This document shows, piece after piece, positions 6,953 to 15,276 of a stretch of DNA of 64,000 bases. A program made the position numbers and the translations under genes. Below the pieces are notes generated by a model. That model worked only from the letters and a program-made list of their open reading frames with translations, searched no databases and was not told where the DNA came from. Origin of the DNA: Scardovia wiggsiae (GTDB taxonomy: Bacteria; Actinomycetota; Actinomycetes; Actinomycetales; Bifidobacteriaceae); contig NZ_CP157350.1 of the NCBI RefSeq assembly GCF_051045985.1, forward strand, positions 1,302,001-1,366,000, in the 5' to 3' direction. Numbering within the stretch: position 1 is the first letter of the stretch; every line of letters starts with the position of its first letter.

Positions 6953-9475
6953 TTACTCGCCTTCACCATTATGGGGTTCTATTGTTTCCACGCTTTTTGC
7001 ATCGAACATACGTGCAACTTCAGCCACTGTCATCTTACCCTGGCCGTCTACATGCTTATCGTCGTCAGCATAATCTGCCTGCTGCACAGCTTCGCTCTGC
7101 GAAGTTTTAGCTTTACCCGTATTTGCAGTGCTGCCACCATCAGTACTGCGGGGAGTATTTGCACTGTCCGCAGCATCTGTATCTGAGGAGGCTGCAGCCC
7201 GGGAGCTGCCTGCAGGCTTTACTGCGCCTGCATCAGCTTCCGTATTTTCCCCGGTATCCGCGTTTATACTGCCCGCAGGAGATAAGCCGCCGCGGCGCGG
7301 TCCATACTTATGTGTTCCCGCAGAACCCGCCTTTGCAGGAGCAGAAGACGCCACACTGGTTCCCTTTTTCCGCTGCACGGCATCCTGCGGCTTCGCCACC
7401 GGCGTATCCCATGGATCTCCGTCCTCATCCTGCACATCTTCCATCTCTGTGGGGGACGCCTTGCCGGGCTGGGTATTGCTGCTGTTCCGGGAAACGGGGG
7501 AAGCGTCCCCGGCCCCGGTCTGAGCCATAGCCATTGCCGCAATCTGTGCTTTGACCTTCTGCTGTTCCTTGTCGCTCATACGGGATATCGGGGTAACGGT
7601 ATCCCCCGAGGCAGTGAGCTTATCCGGCTGTGCCTTAACGCCCTTGCCAAATACTTCTTCGCATTTATCCTCAATGATATCCCTTACTTTAGTGCGGCCA
7701 TTGATCCCCTGCTTTGCCACGCCAAGTGCAAAGGCATGCTGGCTGAGCGGGTCTGCGAACCTCAGGACGATCCTGTGCATATCCCCCCTCGCAAGTACTC
7801 CCACATGAGGGATATGGGTTTCATTAACATACGCCTGTATATCCTGCGGGAGCCCTGCGACCAGAGCCTTCCACTGGCGCGCTACTGCGTCAGGCGTAAA
7901 TAACGACGCATCGGCCGGCCCCGTCTGCTCCGGTGAACTGCTGGAACTACCCGGGCTGTCTGACCTGTCTGAGATATTAGGGCTGTCAGAATCGCCTGAG
8001 CCGTTTGCGTCATGGAAGCCATTCGTGCTGTCTGGCCTATTCGAGCCTTTCAAGCCGCCGGAACTCTCCACACTGCTGCCGGTATCCTCCTGACCGGCAT
8101 TTTCCGGATCCCGTACCCCACCGTTATAAGGACGCCCGGAAACAGGCCGGTCCTGGCCAGGGAGCGCGGCAGGCCCGGCAGCCGGCGAGCCCGTCTGCTG
8201 TTTTATACGGTTTGAGTATTCCTGCGGCCTCACATATCCGCGGCGCGGATCCGTATTCGCCCCGGCAGGCCTCTGCTGGACGCGGGGAGCCTCTTTCGCC
8301 CCCGGCTGTGCAGATGCGCTGGTATCGGAGCCGGACGGCACCATACTCTGACCGCCGTCCCCGGCAGGACCGCGTCCGGGGACCAGTAGCTGCGCAGCTA
8401 ACAGTTCCAGCCTCATACGCGGCGATGTAGCGCCTGACATGCCCGCCAGAGCATCGTTGATAATTTCGGCTATAGAAGTCAGCCGCACAAGCCCAAGTTC
8501 CTGAGCCTGCCTGTGGAGCGCCTCCTCACTTCCTGCCCCCGTATCGCTGCTGAGTACAGACCGGGCATTATCCCCTGCCAGGGTGAGTACAAGCAGATCC
8601 CGTACCCGTGAAAGGAGGTCCTCCACAAATTTTCTGGGGTCAAAACCCCCTACAACAACTTTTTCAACAACATCATACAGGCGTGCACCATCACCGGCAC
8701 ATACCGCATCAACAGCATCAGAGATAAGGGTATCGGGAGTGTACCCCAGGAGTGCAACTGCCGAATCATAGGTGATCTTATTGCCGGCAGCACCTGCCAT
8801 CAGCTGGTCAAGCACAGACAGAGTGTCCCTTACAGAACCGCCGCCTGCGCGCATGGTAAGCTTAAGCACGCCATTTTCGGGAGCGATTTTCTCCTGCCTG
8901 CATACCTCCTCAAGGTACGGTGCCATTACTTCAGGCGGAACCAGACGGAAAGGATAATGGTGAGTACGTGAACGTATAGTCCCTATAACCTTATCCGGTT
9001 CAGTAGTGGCAAAAATAAACATAACATGCTCAGGGGGTTCTTCCACAACTTTAAGCAGGGCGTTAAAACCCTGCTGGGTCACCATATGGGCTTCGTCCAG
9101 GATAAAGATCTTGTAGCGGTCCCGGGTCGGGGCAAAACCTGCCCGCTCACGCAGTTCACGGGCGTCATCGACACCGTTATGGCTTGCAGCGTCGATCTCA
9201 ATAACATCAACAGAGCCAGGCCCATTTGCCGCAAGGTCCCTGCAGCTGTCGCACTTCCCGCAGGGATGGCTTGTGGGGCCTTCCGCACAGTTGATGCACC
9301 GGGCCAGGATACGCGCAGAGCTTGTTTTGCCGCAGCCGCGAGGGCCGGAAAACAGGTAGGCATGGGTCAGCCTGCCCTCATCAAGAGCACGTTTCAGAGG
9401 GATGGTTACCTGATCCTGGCCAACGACGCCATCAAATGTATCCGGACGGTAACGCCTATAAAGTGCAAGTGCCAT
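6953..9475 (-). CDS. dnaX: DNA polymerase III subunits gamma/tau
   Basis: The clamp-loader ATPase. Residues 44-51 are the Walker A (GPRGCGKT), the zinc-binding cysteines lie at about 60, 63, 72, 75 and 78, and Walker B is ILDEAHMV. The AAA+ lid and collar follow to about residue 370. Then comes a long low-complexity linker rich in Ser, Gly, Pro and Asp, a conserved C-terminal domain (about residues 545-630, DAVARQWKALVAGLPQDIQ) and a second disordered tail. At 840 residues it is long, as in other actinobacteria. It is preceded by the Tad operon on the same strand with only 9 bases to the last tad gene's frame. Confidence 0.95.
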   Translation of the reverse strand: MALALYRRYRPDTFDGVVGQDQVTIPLKRALDEGRLTHAYLFSGPRGCGKTSSARILARCINCAEGPTSHPCGKCDSCRDLAANGPGSVDVIEIDAASHNGVDDARELRERAGFAPTRDRYKIFILDEAHMVTQQGFNALLKVVEEPPEHVMFIFATTEPDKVIGTIRSRTHHYPFRLVPPEVMAPYLEEVCRQEKIAPENGVLKLTMRAGGGSVRDTLSVLDQLMAGAAGNKITYDSAVALLGYTPDTLISDAVDAVCAGDGARLYDVVEKVVVGGFDPRKFVEDLLSRVRDLLVLTLAGDNARSVLSSDTGAGSEEALHRQAQELGLVRLTSIAEIINDALAGMSGATSPRMRLELLAAQLLVPGRGPAGDGGQSMVPSGSDTSASAQPGAKEAPRVQQRPAGANTDPRRGYVRPQEYSNRIKQQTGSPAAGPAALPGQDRPVSGRPYNGGVRDPENAGQEDTGSSVESSGGLKGSNRPDSTNGFHDANGSGDSDSPNISDRSDSPGSSSSSPEQTGPADASLFTPDAVARQWKALVAGLPQDIQAYVNETHIPHVGVLARGDMHRIVLRFADPLSQHAFALGVAKQGINGRTKVRDIIEDKCEEVFGKGVKAQPDKLTASGDTVTPISRMSDKEQQKVKAQIAAMAMAQTGAGDASPVSRNSSNTQPGKASPTEMEDVQDEDGDPWDTPVAKPQDAVQRKKGTSVASSAPAKAGSAGTHKYGPRRGGLSPAGSINADTGENTEADAGAVKPAGSSRAAASSDTDAADSANTPRSTDGGSTANTGKAKTSQSEAVQQADYADDDKHVDGQGKMTVAEVARMFDAKSVETIEPHNGEGE

Positions 9476-9484
9476 ACCACTAGG

Positions 9485-9958
9485 CTATCCATTTCTTGAG
9501 ACACAATCGACAGGCCCGGCTTTGGCTTTCGCGTGGATACGGGGAAGGAACCGGAAAAATGGCGAAACACCCGTTTCCGCGGTAACATCACTATCCCTGA
9601 CTATACATCCGGTAAGGTCTGCATGGTTATTACGGGCCGCAGCATCTGCCGACAGGCAGGCCTCCCCTCTCGATACAGCACCTTTATCCTGTATATACAT
9701 GGCTCCCGCCAGCGCCGCATGGTCTGCTGCTGTCTGAGCCTGGGAACGGGCTATAAAGGCACTGCCCAGAACGGCGGCCAGGAACAGGCCTGCTGCAGCA
9801 AGCGCAACAAGGCCTATCCCGGCAGCACTGCCGCTCCCTCTGTCACGGCCGCGGCCCCGGGGAGTCCCAGCCGGCCGCCTGAAGCAGCCGCACACTTCCT
9901 GCTCAGGTGTTTCACTTGCCTGGACCCTGGTGGTTGCCGGATCACTCATAGCTATCAC
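9485..9958 (-). CDS. TadF/TadG-like pseudopilin of Tad system
   Basis: A 157-residue protein with one membrane segment (about residues 47-70, GIGLVALAAAGLFLAAVLGS) preceded by a basic stretch (RGRGRDRGSGSA). The AQTAADHAALAGA motif after the membrane helix is typical of actinobacterial TadG/TadF-like minor pilins (the helicase/secretion-neighbourhood TadE-like family). The membrane entry lacks the Glu at +5 seen in the pilin. It overlaps tadE by 17 bases and is the last tad gene before dnaX. The role as minor pilin or assembly priming factor is inferred from family and context. Confidence 0.8.
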   Translation of the reverse strand: MIAMSDPATTRVQASETPEQEVCGCFRRPAGTPRGRGRDRGSGSAAGIGLVALAAAGLFLAAVLGSAFIARSQAQTAADHAALAGAMYIQDKGAVSRGEACLSADAAARNNHADLTGCIVRDSDVTAETGVSPFFRFLPRIHAKAKAGPVDCVSRNG

Positions 9959-10463
9959 CAGCCTTTACTGCATACGCATGGCCGTGCAGGGATGCAGGGA
10001 AAATATGCAGCGGCCCCGGGCCAGCGGGGCATGTTACATCTATACGTACCGCCTGCGCATCTTCCGATATGGCGACTGATGCATATGTGCCTGCATGCCG
10101 CCGGGCCGCTGAAATAATTCGGGTATCCTGCCCGCGGACCCCATGGGCCGTGCTGAGGGTCTGTGCAACACGCGCTGCATCCCGTGCCGCATCCTGACAT
10201 CCTACCTGCACCGCTGCCAGCCTTGTAAGCACAAGTATCAGCATGGCAATAACGATAACCGCAGGAAGCATGACGGCGAATTCTGCGGTCACAGTCCCCC
10301 TGTCACTCCGGCAGGCGCCATGGCACCGCAGCAAGCCGCAACGCCGGCGCATTTTACAGGAAACCTGCGTCTGCACTGTACTGCACTGCCGGCAATGGCA
10401 GCGCGGGCAGCGGCTCCGGGGACAGCGGCAGGGAAGGTCCGGGTTACTTAATGGATAACGCAC
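9942..10463 (-). CDS. tadE: TadE-like pseudopilin
   Basis: The conserved part is SDRGTVTAEFAVMLPAVIVIAMLILV, where G precedes four residues and then E-F, the class IVb prepilin cleavage pattern G/XXXXE(F/Y). A periplasmic-type C-terminal domain of about 90 residues follows. The annotated 173-residue frame has a Cys/Arg-rich start that looks nongenuine; the ATG at MRRRCGLL (about residue 38) or a later start is more likely. It overlaps flp and tadF at its ends, which suggests coupled translation. Confidence 0.8.
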   Translation of the reverse strand: MRYPLSNPDLPCRCPRSRCPRCHCRQCSTVQTQVSCKMRRRCGLLRCHGACRSDRGTVTAEFAVMLPAVIVIAMLILVLTRLAAVQVGCQDAARDAARVAQTLSTAHGVRGQDTRIISAARRHAGTYASVAISEDAQAVRIDVTCPAGPGPLHIFPASLHGHAYAVKAGDSYE

Positions 10464-10722
10464 TTTTCACCAGATTTGTCAGGACTACCCTTACAGCATC
10501 AGACTTCAGGATAGCGACCAGGACACCTGCAAAGCCTGTCGCTGCTACCAGGACTATTGCGTATTCAGCTGTCGCCATACCTTCTTCAGGCTTATCCAGT
10601 ACTGTACGGGCACGGGCATCAGCCATGCACACGGCTTTTGCAATTTTCTCCGGCAGCGGTTCCCTGATACCTGTACCGGAAAGCCCCTGAGAGGCTTTCA
10701 TCCCTGTTGTAATAAATTCCAT
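10444..10722 (-). CDS. flp: Flp-type prepilin (DUF4244-like)
   Basis: The structural pilin candidate. I chose the ATG at 10722 (MEFITTGMKASQ) because AAGGAAG lies just upstream, giving 92 residues; the longer frame to 11040 has no family-like sequence. The prepilin motif is G followed by MATA and then E-Y (EEGMATAEYAIVLVAATGF), a textbook G/XXXXEY cleavage site before a hydrophobic helix. A prepilin peptidase (TadV) is not in this window and must be encoded elsewhere. A gap of 357 bases separates it from tadC upstream, so flp may have its own promoter and be expressed more strongly than the assembly genes. Confidence 0.85.
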   Translation of the reverse strand: MEFITTGMKASQGLSGTGIREPLPEKIAKAVCMADARARTVLDKPEEGMATAEYAIVLVAATGFAGVLVAILKSDAVRVVLTNLVKSALSIK

Positions 10723-11079
10723 AGTTCTTCCTTTGCTTGCTGCCCCGGATACGTATGGCCGGGGGTTCTGTATATTGCCGTATCGCATGCAGGCAGGTAT
10801 AGCCCTGGTTTTCCAGTATGTCCTGCCTGGTGCGGTATATACAGTATGCTCGCATAAGCTGCGCAGCAGGATATATTTACAGCAATGTGGTCGAATGTGG
10901 ATAACATGGGATATTTTTTGCATCCATACAGCACGGCATCCGTACTCTCCGCATCTGCACCAGATGACGCAAGCGCATAAACCATTCCTACCGCGGGAAC
11001 CCGTACCCGCTGTATCCGCTGTACCCACCACAGCCAGCACACCAGAGCCCTTTCCTATCCGCCGCCGACGATGCCGGAG

Positions 11080-11808
11080 TCAGTTCCACATAGTGCTTAC
11101 CCATGTGGCAAGGGATGGGATCACAGTCAGGGCCACAAAGGCAGGAAGGAAACACAGGCCTAACGGCAGCAGCACTTTTACTGACAGGGTATGCGCAGCA
11201 TCGTCCACCGCACGCAGCTCACGGCGGCTGGCCTCATCAATAGCCGTTTCAATCCTTATCAGCGGCGAAGCCCCATGCCTCCATGACGGTTCCAGGACCT
11301 TCCTGATAAGAGCACATATCTGGCTGTCAATATCATTTAAGGTTATTGCAGGCGTACCCCATGCATCATCCCATGACTGGCCTTTGCACAGGCTTGAAGA
11401 AACGGCTGCAAAACACCGCCCGCAGCCATCGCCCATAACGGATCCGACAGCTTCCAGCGCCCGCGGTATTGAGGACCCCTGCTGTATAGCAACAGCAAAC
11501 ATTTCAAGGATCAGCTGGACTGGAAAAACCGGTGCAGCAAAAGCGGACTGGCCCTGATACCCCCATCCGGTCATACCGGGCACATTCAGCAGATCCGGCA
11601 GGCCCGCCGGATTCCGGATTCCATAAGCTGCGGAGGGTTTCTCATAAGCAGATACAGCCTTGCTGTTATCTGCTGCCGCATGCAGCTGCCGGATGCGTGT
11701 TACCGCTGCTTCCGCCCTCCTGCCTGTGCTGCAGCGCAGGGCAGCTGCACAGGATACCATACAGCCCGCGCATACCGATATGACCAGAATTAAGAAAAAA
11801 TACGTCAC
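11080..11808 (-). CDS. tadC: TadC-like inner-membrane platform protein
   Basis: A type II secretion F-domain protein (T2SSF). The start is set at GTG 11808, which overlaps the stop of tadB (GTGA), giving 242 residues beginning VTYFFLILVISVCAGC. Membrane helices are near the N-terminus and the C-terminus (VKVLLPLGLCFLPAFVALTVIP), with the F domain between them (LEMFAVAIQQGSSIPRALEAVG). It should form the membrane platform with TadB under the TadA ATPase. Confidence 0.85.
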   Translation of the reverse strand: MTYFFLILVISVCAGCMVSCAAALRCSTGRRAEAAVTRIRQLHAAADNSKAVSAYEKPSAAYGIRNPAGLPDLLNVPGMTGWGYQGQSAFAAPVFPVQLILEMFAVAIQQGSSIPRALEAVGSVMGDGCGRCFAAVSSSLCKGQSWDDAWGTPAITLNDIDSQICALIRKVLEPSWRHGASPLIRIETAIDEASRRELRAVDDAAHTLSVKVLLPLGLCFLPAFVALTVIPSLATWVSTMWN

Positions 11809-12506
11809 GTCAGATATTCCACACTTTCTTTCTGGAAATGGCGGATCAGCGATTTTACCCATACAGCCCCGATCCCATAAAAAACACCTGCGCCGGCCAG
11901 GCATGACCATCCGACCGGTGTTGTAAACAGGACAGCGAAAGGCTGCGAACCTGATGCCTGTGCTCCGAGAAGGATAAGGGCAGGAAGTGCCAGCAGGATC
12001 TTAAGCGTCATACGGGGTACTGCAAGCGCTGAATGTTTCCTGTCTTCAACAGCAGTGAACCGTTTATGGTCTGCCGATACTGATTCAAGGCATTTCGCAG
12101 CGGCACATCCCAGTACGGCACTCAGCTCGCAGGCGGATGAGAGCTGAAATGATACCCTTGCACAATATGGCTGAGACCCGCTGCATCTGCGCCTGAGCAT
12201 AGTAAAGATACGCGAGGGGGTGATCTGCGGGACCGCGAAAGAGCTTCCGCCAGCTTCTTCGCATGCTTCCACCAGGCTGCTCCCATTCTTTACCAGTGAG
12301 ATAAGCTCAGAAATAATATCCGCAATATCCTGCCGGCCGCGGGACTTTCCCGGACGGCCTGAAGTATCTATGCCTCTTCCTGCAATATTTCTTCCGGTAT
12401 GCCTGCTGATGGCGGCCAGACGCAGATCGGGAGTATCCCTCCACAGCACCAGGACCTGTACAGCACATAAAACGGCCACACTATATATCCACCCTTCTGC
12501 GCTCAT
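11805..12506 (-). CDS. tadB: TadB-like inner-membrane platform protein
   Basis: A 233-residue membrane protein with an N-terminal helix (WIYSVAVLCAVQVLVLW), a cytoplasmic T2SSF-type domain (ISELISLVKNGSSLVEACEEA) and two C-terminal helices (ILLALPALILLGA; FAVLFTTPVGWSCLAGAGVFYGI as a rough span). Start and stop overlap its neighbours by four bases (ATGA with tadA, GTGA with tadC), a sign of translational coupling. It is divergent from well-studied TadB, so the B/C assignment rests on gene order. Confidence 0.8.
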   Translation of the reverse strand: MSAEGWIYSVAVLCAVQVLVLWRDTPDLRLAAISRHTGRNIAGRGIDTSGRPGKSRGRQDIADIISELISLVKNGSSLVEACEEAGGSSFAVPQITPSRIFTMLRRRCSGSQPYCARVSFQLSSACELSAVLGCAAAKCLESVSADHKRFTAVEDRKHSALAVPRMTLKILLALPALILLGAQASGSQPFAVLFTTPVGWSCLAGAGVFYGIGAVWVKSLIRHFQKESVEYLT

Positions 12507-13606
12507 ATCCCCTCCATCCCCACAATACTGCGCCGGACAGCCGGCAGCACAGTTGTGCAGTCCATGAGCTGGCAGCCGGTATCACACTGTATATTGCCGA
12601 CCCCTGTGCCGGCCCGCCGGGATGCCCACGGCCCCCACCCTGAGCTGTACCACGGCTCGCCCTTCCCGTCCCATCGCGCCATTATACGACCTTCAAGATT
12701 ATCCCTGCCGTCAACACAGCAATATCCTATCTGGGATATGAACCTCTTCCCTTTGACACGCGACATATGGATAATGCAGTCAAACGCATCCTGGGCCATA
12801 AGCGCCGTAGCCTGCGGCTGTATTCCGGCGAGCAGGCCCAGGGCTGAAAACCTGGCCGGGATACGGTCAATACTGTCAGCATGGATAGTGACCATACCTC
12901 CCCGATGCCCCGAGTTGAAAGCACGCAGCAGATCAGAGATCTCCTCCCCGCGACATTCCCCGAGAACAATACGGTCGGGCCGCATGCGTACCGTCGCTTT
13001 CACAAGGTCTTCCAAAGTCACTGCCCCTGCCCCTTCGATGTTTGGCTCACGGACTACAAGCGATTCGCAGTGTTTATGCGGTACTGACCCAAGTTCGCGG
13101 ATCTCTTCAACTGTAACGATCCGTTCACCCTCGCCGCAGTACCCGAGAAGGGCTTTGAGCAGCGTGGTTTTCCCTGATCCTGTACCGCCGCTGATAAGGA
13201 TAGTGGACCGTGTTTCAACGAAACCCTGTAAAAGGCTTTTCCACTGCCTGGGGCAAGTACCATTGGCGCATAAATCATCAAGCGTTGCGCGGGACAGGTC
13301 CGGGAACCTTATTGAGATTGCCGCCCCTTGGGAAACGATCGGCGCTATAACAGCATGGATACGTACCCCGTCAGGAGTGGAAGCATCAGCGATAGGGCAG
13401 GAATCGTCAAGCCTCCTGCCCAGCTGCGCGCACAGCCTGACCGCAAAATCACGCATAACCTGCGGCGACTTCAAACCCGAGTCTACAAACCTTTCATGCA
13501 TACCATCGCCATTGTCAGCCCAGACCCTTCCGTCACTTGTGACGGCTATATCCGTAACGTGAGGTTCTGCCGCAATCAATTCGAGAGGCCCTAAAAGCAA
13601 TGCCAT
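12503..13606 (-). CDS. tadA: TadA/CpaF-type secretion ATPase
   Basis: The hexameric ATPase that powers Flp pilus assembly. Residues 140-147 carry Walker A (GGTGSGKT). The Asp box is IVTVEEIREL, Walker B is RIVLGECRGEE, and the His box is HRGGMVTIHADS. The 367-residue length is standard, though the last ~50 residues (GKGEPWYSSGW onward, Trp/Gly/Cys-rich) look like a poorly conserved extension. Its ATG overlaps the tadZ stop (TAATG). Confidence 0.93.
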   Translation of the reverse strand: MALLLGPLELIAAEPHVTDIAVTSDGRVWADNGDGMHERFVDSGLKSPQVMRDFAVRLCAQLGRRLDDSCPIADASTPDGVRIHAVIAPIVSQGAAISIRFPDLSRATLDDLCANGTCPRQWKSLLQGFVETRSTILISGGTGSGKTTLLKALLGYCGEGERIVTVEEIRELGSVPHKHCESLVVREPNIEGAGAVTLEDLVKATVRMRPDRIVLGECRGEEISDLLRAFNSGHRGGMVTIHADSIDRIPARFSALGLLAGIQPQATALMAQDAFDCIIHMSRVKGKRFISQIGYCCVDGRDNLEGRIMARWDGKGEPWYSSGWGPWASRRAGTGVGNIQCDTGCQLMDCTTVLPAVRRSIVGMEGI

Positions 13607-14901
13607 TACTTCCTGCCTCCCTGTGCGGGACTATACCCGCTGCCATCAGCTCTATTTCCGCCGGATACACTATTCGGATCCGGGCTATATCGGCTGCCTG
13701 CCGCATCATCATCAGCACTGCCGTCTGTGTGGCCGTCCGCATCACCCCTGCTGCCGGTATCCGGGTACCAATGCTGCAGTGTCTTTCTGGAAAGTGTTTC
13801 AAAAATAGGGCGGTACGCTCCGGGGATATCTTCTATCCCCCTGCCTTCCCGTATGCTGATATCTACCGTCCTGATCCTGTGCAGCGGCCCCAGCACATCA
13901 GACCGTAAAAGGCTGCTGGCCTGCTCAACAGAAACAGCGCCCCGAACGCCCGAAGCCCTGCCCGCAGAAAACATCCCTCTTCCCGCCGTTTTCCCGATCC
14001 CCGGGCTGACTCCAATAATATCAGGCTGTAAAGCATATGTATGCGCAGAAAACCTGTCAACAGCTGTTTTAGTACGGATAAGCCCCAAGACAGTCAGTTC
14101 TGCGAGGAAGACTACAGACACGTTTTTCCTGTTGCCTACTGCCTCCCAGATATGGAGCCAGTCCTGTGCCTGTGAAGATGATGTGCCGGTACCGTCGCAG
14201 TAAGCTTGAAGCCCCCGTATAATAGCGGTATTAGTGCTGCAGTCGCATATGACTGAATCCGCCTGTGTACACACAGCTGATATAACGGCAGATATCTCCC
14301 ACCATTGATGCGGGGCAGCACACCAGGTATCAGCACTGAGTACAGGGCATCCGTCCCACTGCAGCATTTCCCGTATAAGCGCCGGTCCGTCGATCATACC
14401 AAGCGGGGCATCAATACCGGACCAGCGCAGCCCCTCATCCTGTTCCAGCCCCAGAAGGATATCCATACCGCCCCGGGAGAGATCCAGGTCAAGCAGCACC
14501 ACACGCTGCCCTTCCTGCATAAGATGGTATGCAAACATGGCTGCTGTAGCAGTCGTCCCGCATCCTCCGGAGCTGGAAGAAAAAAGGTGGATACGGGCTC
14601 CGTCATATGCTTCCCTGCCGAATCTGCCGGCAGAAGCTGCATGGTCCATATCACGGGTCCGCCTGCCCAGCGCTGATGCGGGCATGTAATACTGTCCATC
14701 GTCATGTCCCCCTGCAGCTCCGCCGTTTCCCGCAGCACTGGTATCCGGGCCGGCGGTCTGCTGTCTGGTCGCCGGCATCTTCAGCGGCGCGGGAAAAGAT
14801 GCAGGCGAAGATGCAGTTAAGGGTGAGGACGAAGGCATAGGCGAAGCCGCGGAAGAGGCCGCGGGTGCCGTTGCCCTGTATTCCGGATTCAGCTGGACCA
14901 T
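13606..14901 (-). CDS. tadZ: TadZ/CpaE-like localisation ATPase
   Basis: First gene of the Tad operon. After a Pro/Ser/Ala-rich N-terminus of about 95 residues comes a MinD/ParA-like domain: HLFSSSSGGCGTTATAAMF is a deviant Walker A and RVVLLDLDLSRGGMDILLG the following strand and switch. The usual signature lysine of MinD is missing, as in actinobacterial Ssd/TadZ relatives. TadZ proteins place the pilus machinery at a cell pole; that role here is inferred. The C-terminal tail is again low-complexity. Confidence 0.82.
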   Translation of the reverse strand: MVQLNPEYRATAPAASSAASPMPSSSPLTASSPASFPAPLKMPATRQQTAGPDTSAAGNGGAAGGHDDGQYYMPASALGRRTRDMDHAASAGRFGREAYDGARIHLFSSSSGGCGTTATAAMFAYHLMQEGQRVVLLDLDLSRGGMDILLGLEQDEGLRWSGIDAPLGMIDGPALIREMLQWDGCPVLSADTWCAAPHQWWEISAVISAVCTQADSVICDCSTNTAIIRGLQAYCDGTGTSSSQAQDWLHIWEAVGNRKNVSVVFLAELTVLGLIRTKTAVDRFSAHTYALQPDIIGVSPGIGKTAGRGMFSAGRASGVRGAVSVEQASSLLRSDVLGPLHRIRTVDISIREGRGIEDIPGAYRPIFETLSRKTLQHWYPDTGSRGDADGHTDGSADDDAAGSRYSPDPNSVSGGNRADGSGYSPAQGGRK

Positions 14902-15057
14902 ACTGTTATTGAACCGGAAAACTATACGGGCACAAAACCATACATACCAGTGTGGTTAAATATGCCGAAAGCCGCAGGTTTTCCACACTCAGGCCCTCCG
15001 CCAAAAGGCAAAATTAATTGTGAAGATTCGGTGTTTCGATTTTTCTTTTTTACCTTT

Positions 15058-15198
15058 ATGATGCATAATAAAAGTACAAGCAAAACAGAACAGTGGAAGC
15101 CCACAAAAGCTAGATCACATAAGGTCAAAGGTTGGGCGGATTATATGAGACTTACCGCCATGACGAGGATGTTGTGCGAGATTTCCACTCATTGTTAG
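15058..15198 (+). CDS. possible small protein, 46 residues
   Basis: Starts at ATGATGCATAATAAAAG and ends with TAG eight bases before a strong intrinsic terminator on the same strand. The peptide is basic and polar (MMHNKSTSKTEQWKPTKARS, then KVKGWADYMRLTAMTRM) with no motif I recognise. No good ribosome site is visible. The argument for expression is only that an orphan plus-strand terminator must end some transcript; a noncoding RNA is equally possible. Confidence 0.3.
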   Translation: MMHNKSTSKTEQWKPTKARSHKVKGWADYMRLTAMTRMLCEISTHC

Positions 15199-15205
15199 CT
15201 TGTAA

Positions 15206-15232
15206 AGCCAGTTCTTCGGAGCTGGCTTTTTT
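15206..15232 (+). terminator. intrinsic terminator
   Basis: Nine-pair stem AGCCAGTTC/GAGCTGGCT (one G-T pair) with a TTCG tetraloop, followed by six T on the plus strand. No annotated plus-strand gene precedes it. Confidence 0.85.
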
Positions 15233-15276
15233 ATTCCCGTATTTTACCGCCTAATACATACCCATACTCTATATAC

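Larger units (their letters stand above)
14902..15276. other. 375-base gap between tadZ and the dipeptidase gene
   Basis: Contains the presumed tad promoter (not resolved), one possible small plus-strand gene at 15058-15198 and a strong plus-strand terminator at 15206-15232. The stretch 15000-15080 is clearly more AT-rich than its surroundings. Confidence 0.6.

Noticed and set aside
9533..10117. Long plus-strand frames opposite the tad genes
   Set aside because: They are reverse-strand shadows of tadF/tadE with no domain, and codon use follows the minus-strand genes.
10723..11040. Upstream extension of the flp gene
   Set aside because: The Cys/Arg-rich translation is unlike the DUF4244 family and the ATG at 10722 has a good ribosome site.
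14922..15128. 68-residue minus-strand frame with a hydrophobic start
   Set aside because: No ribosome site, no family-like sequence, and it lies between tadZ and an opposite terminator in an AT-rich gap.
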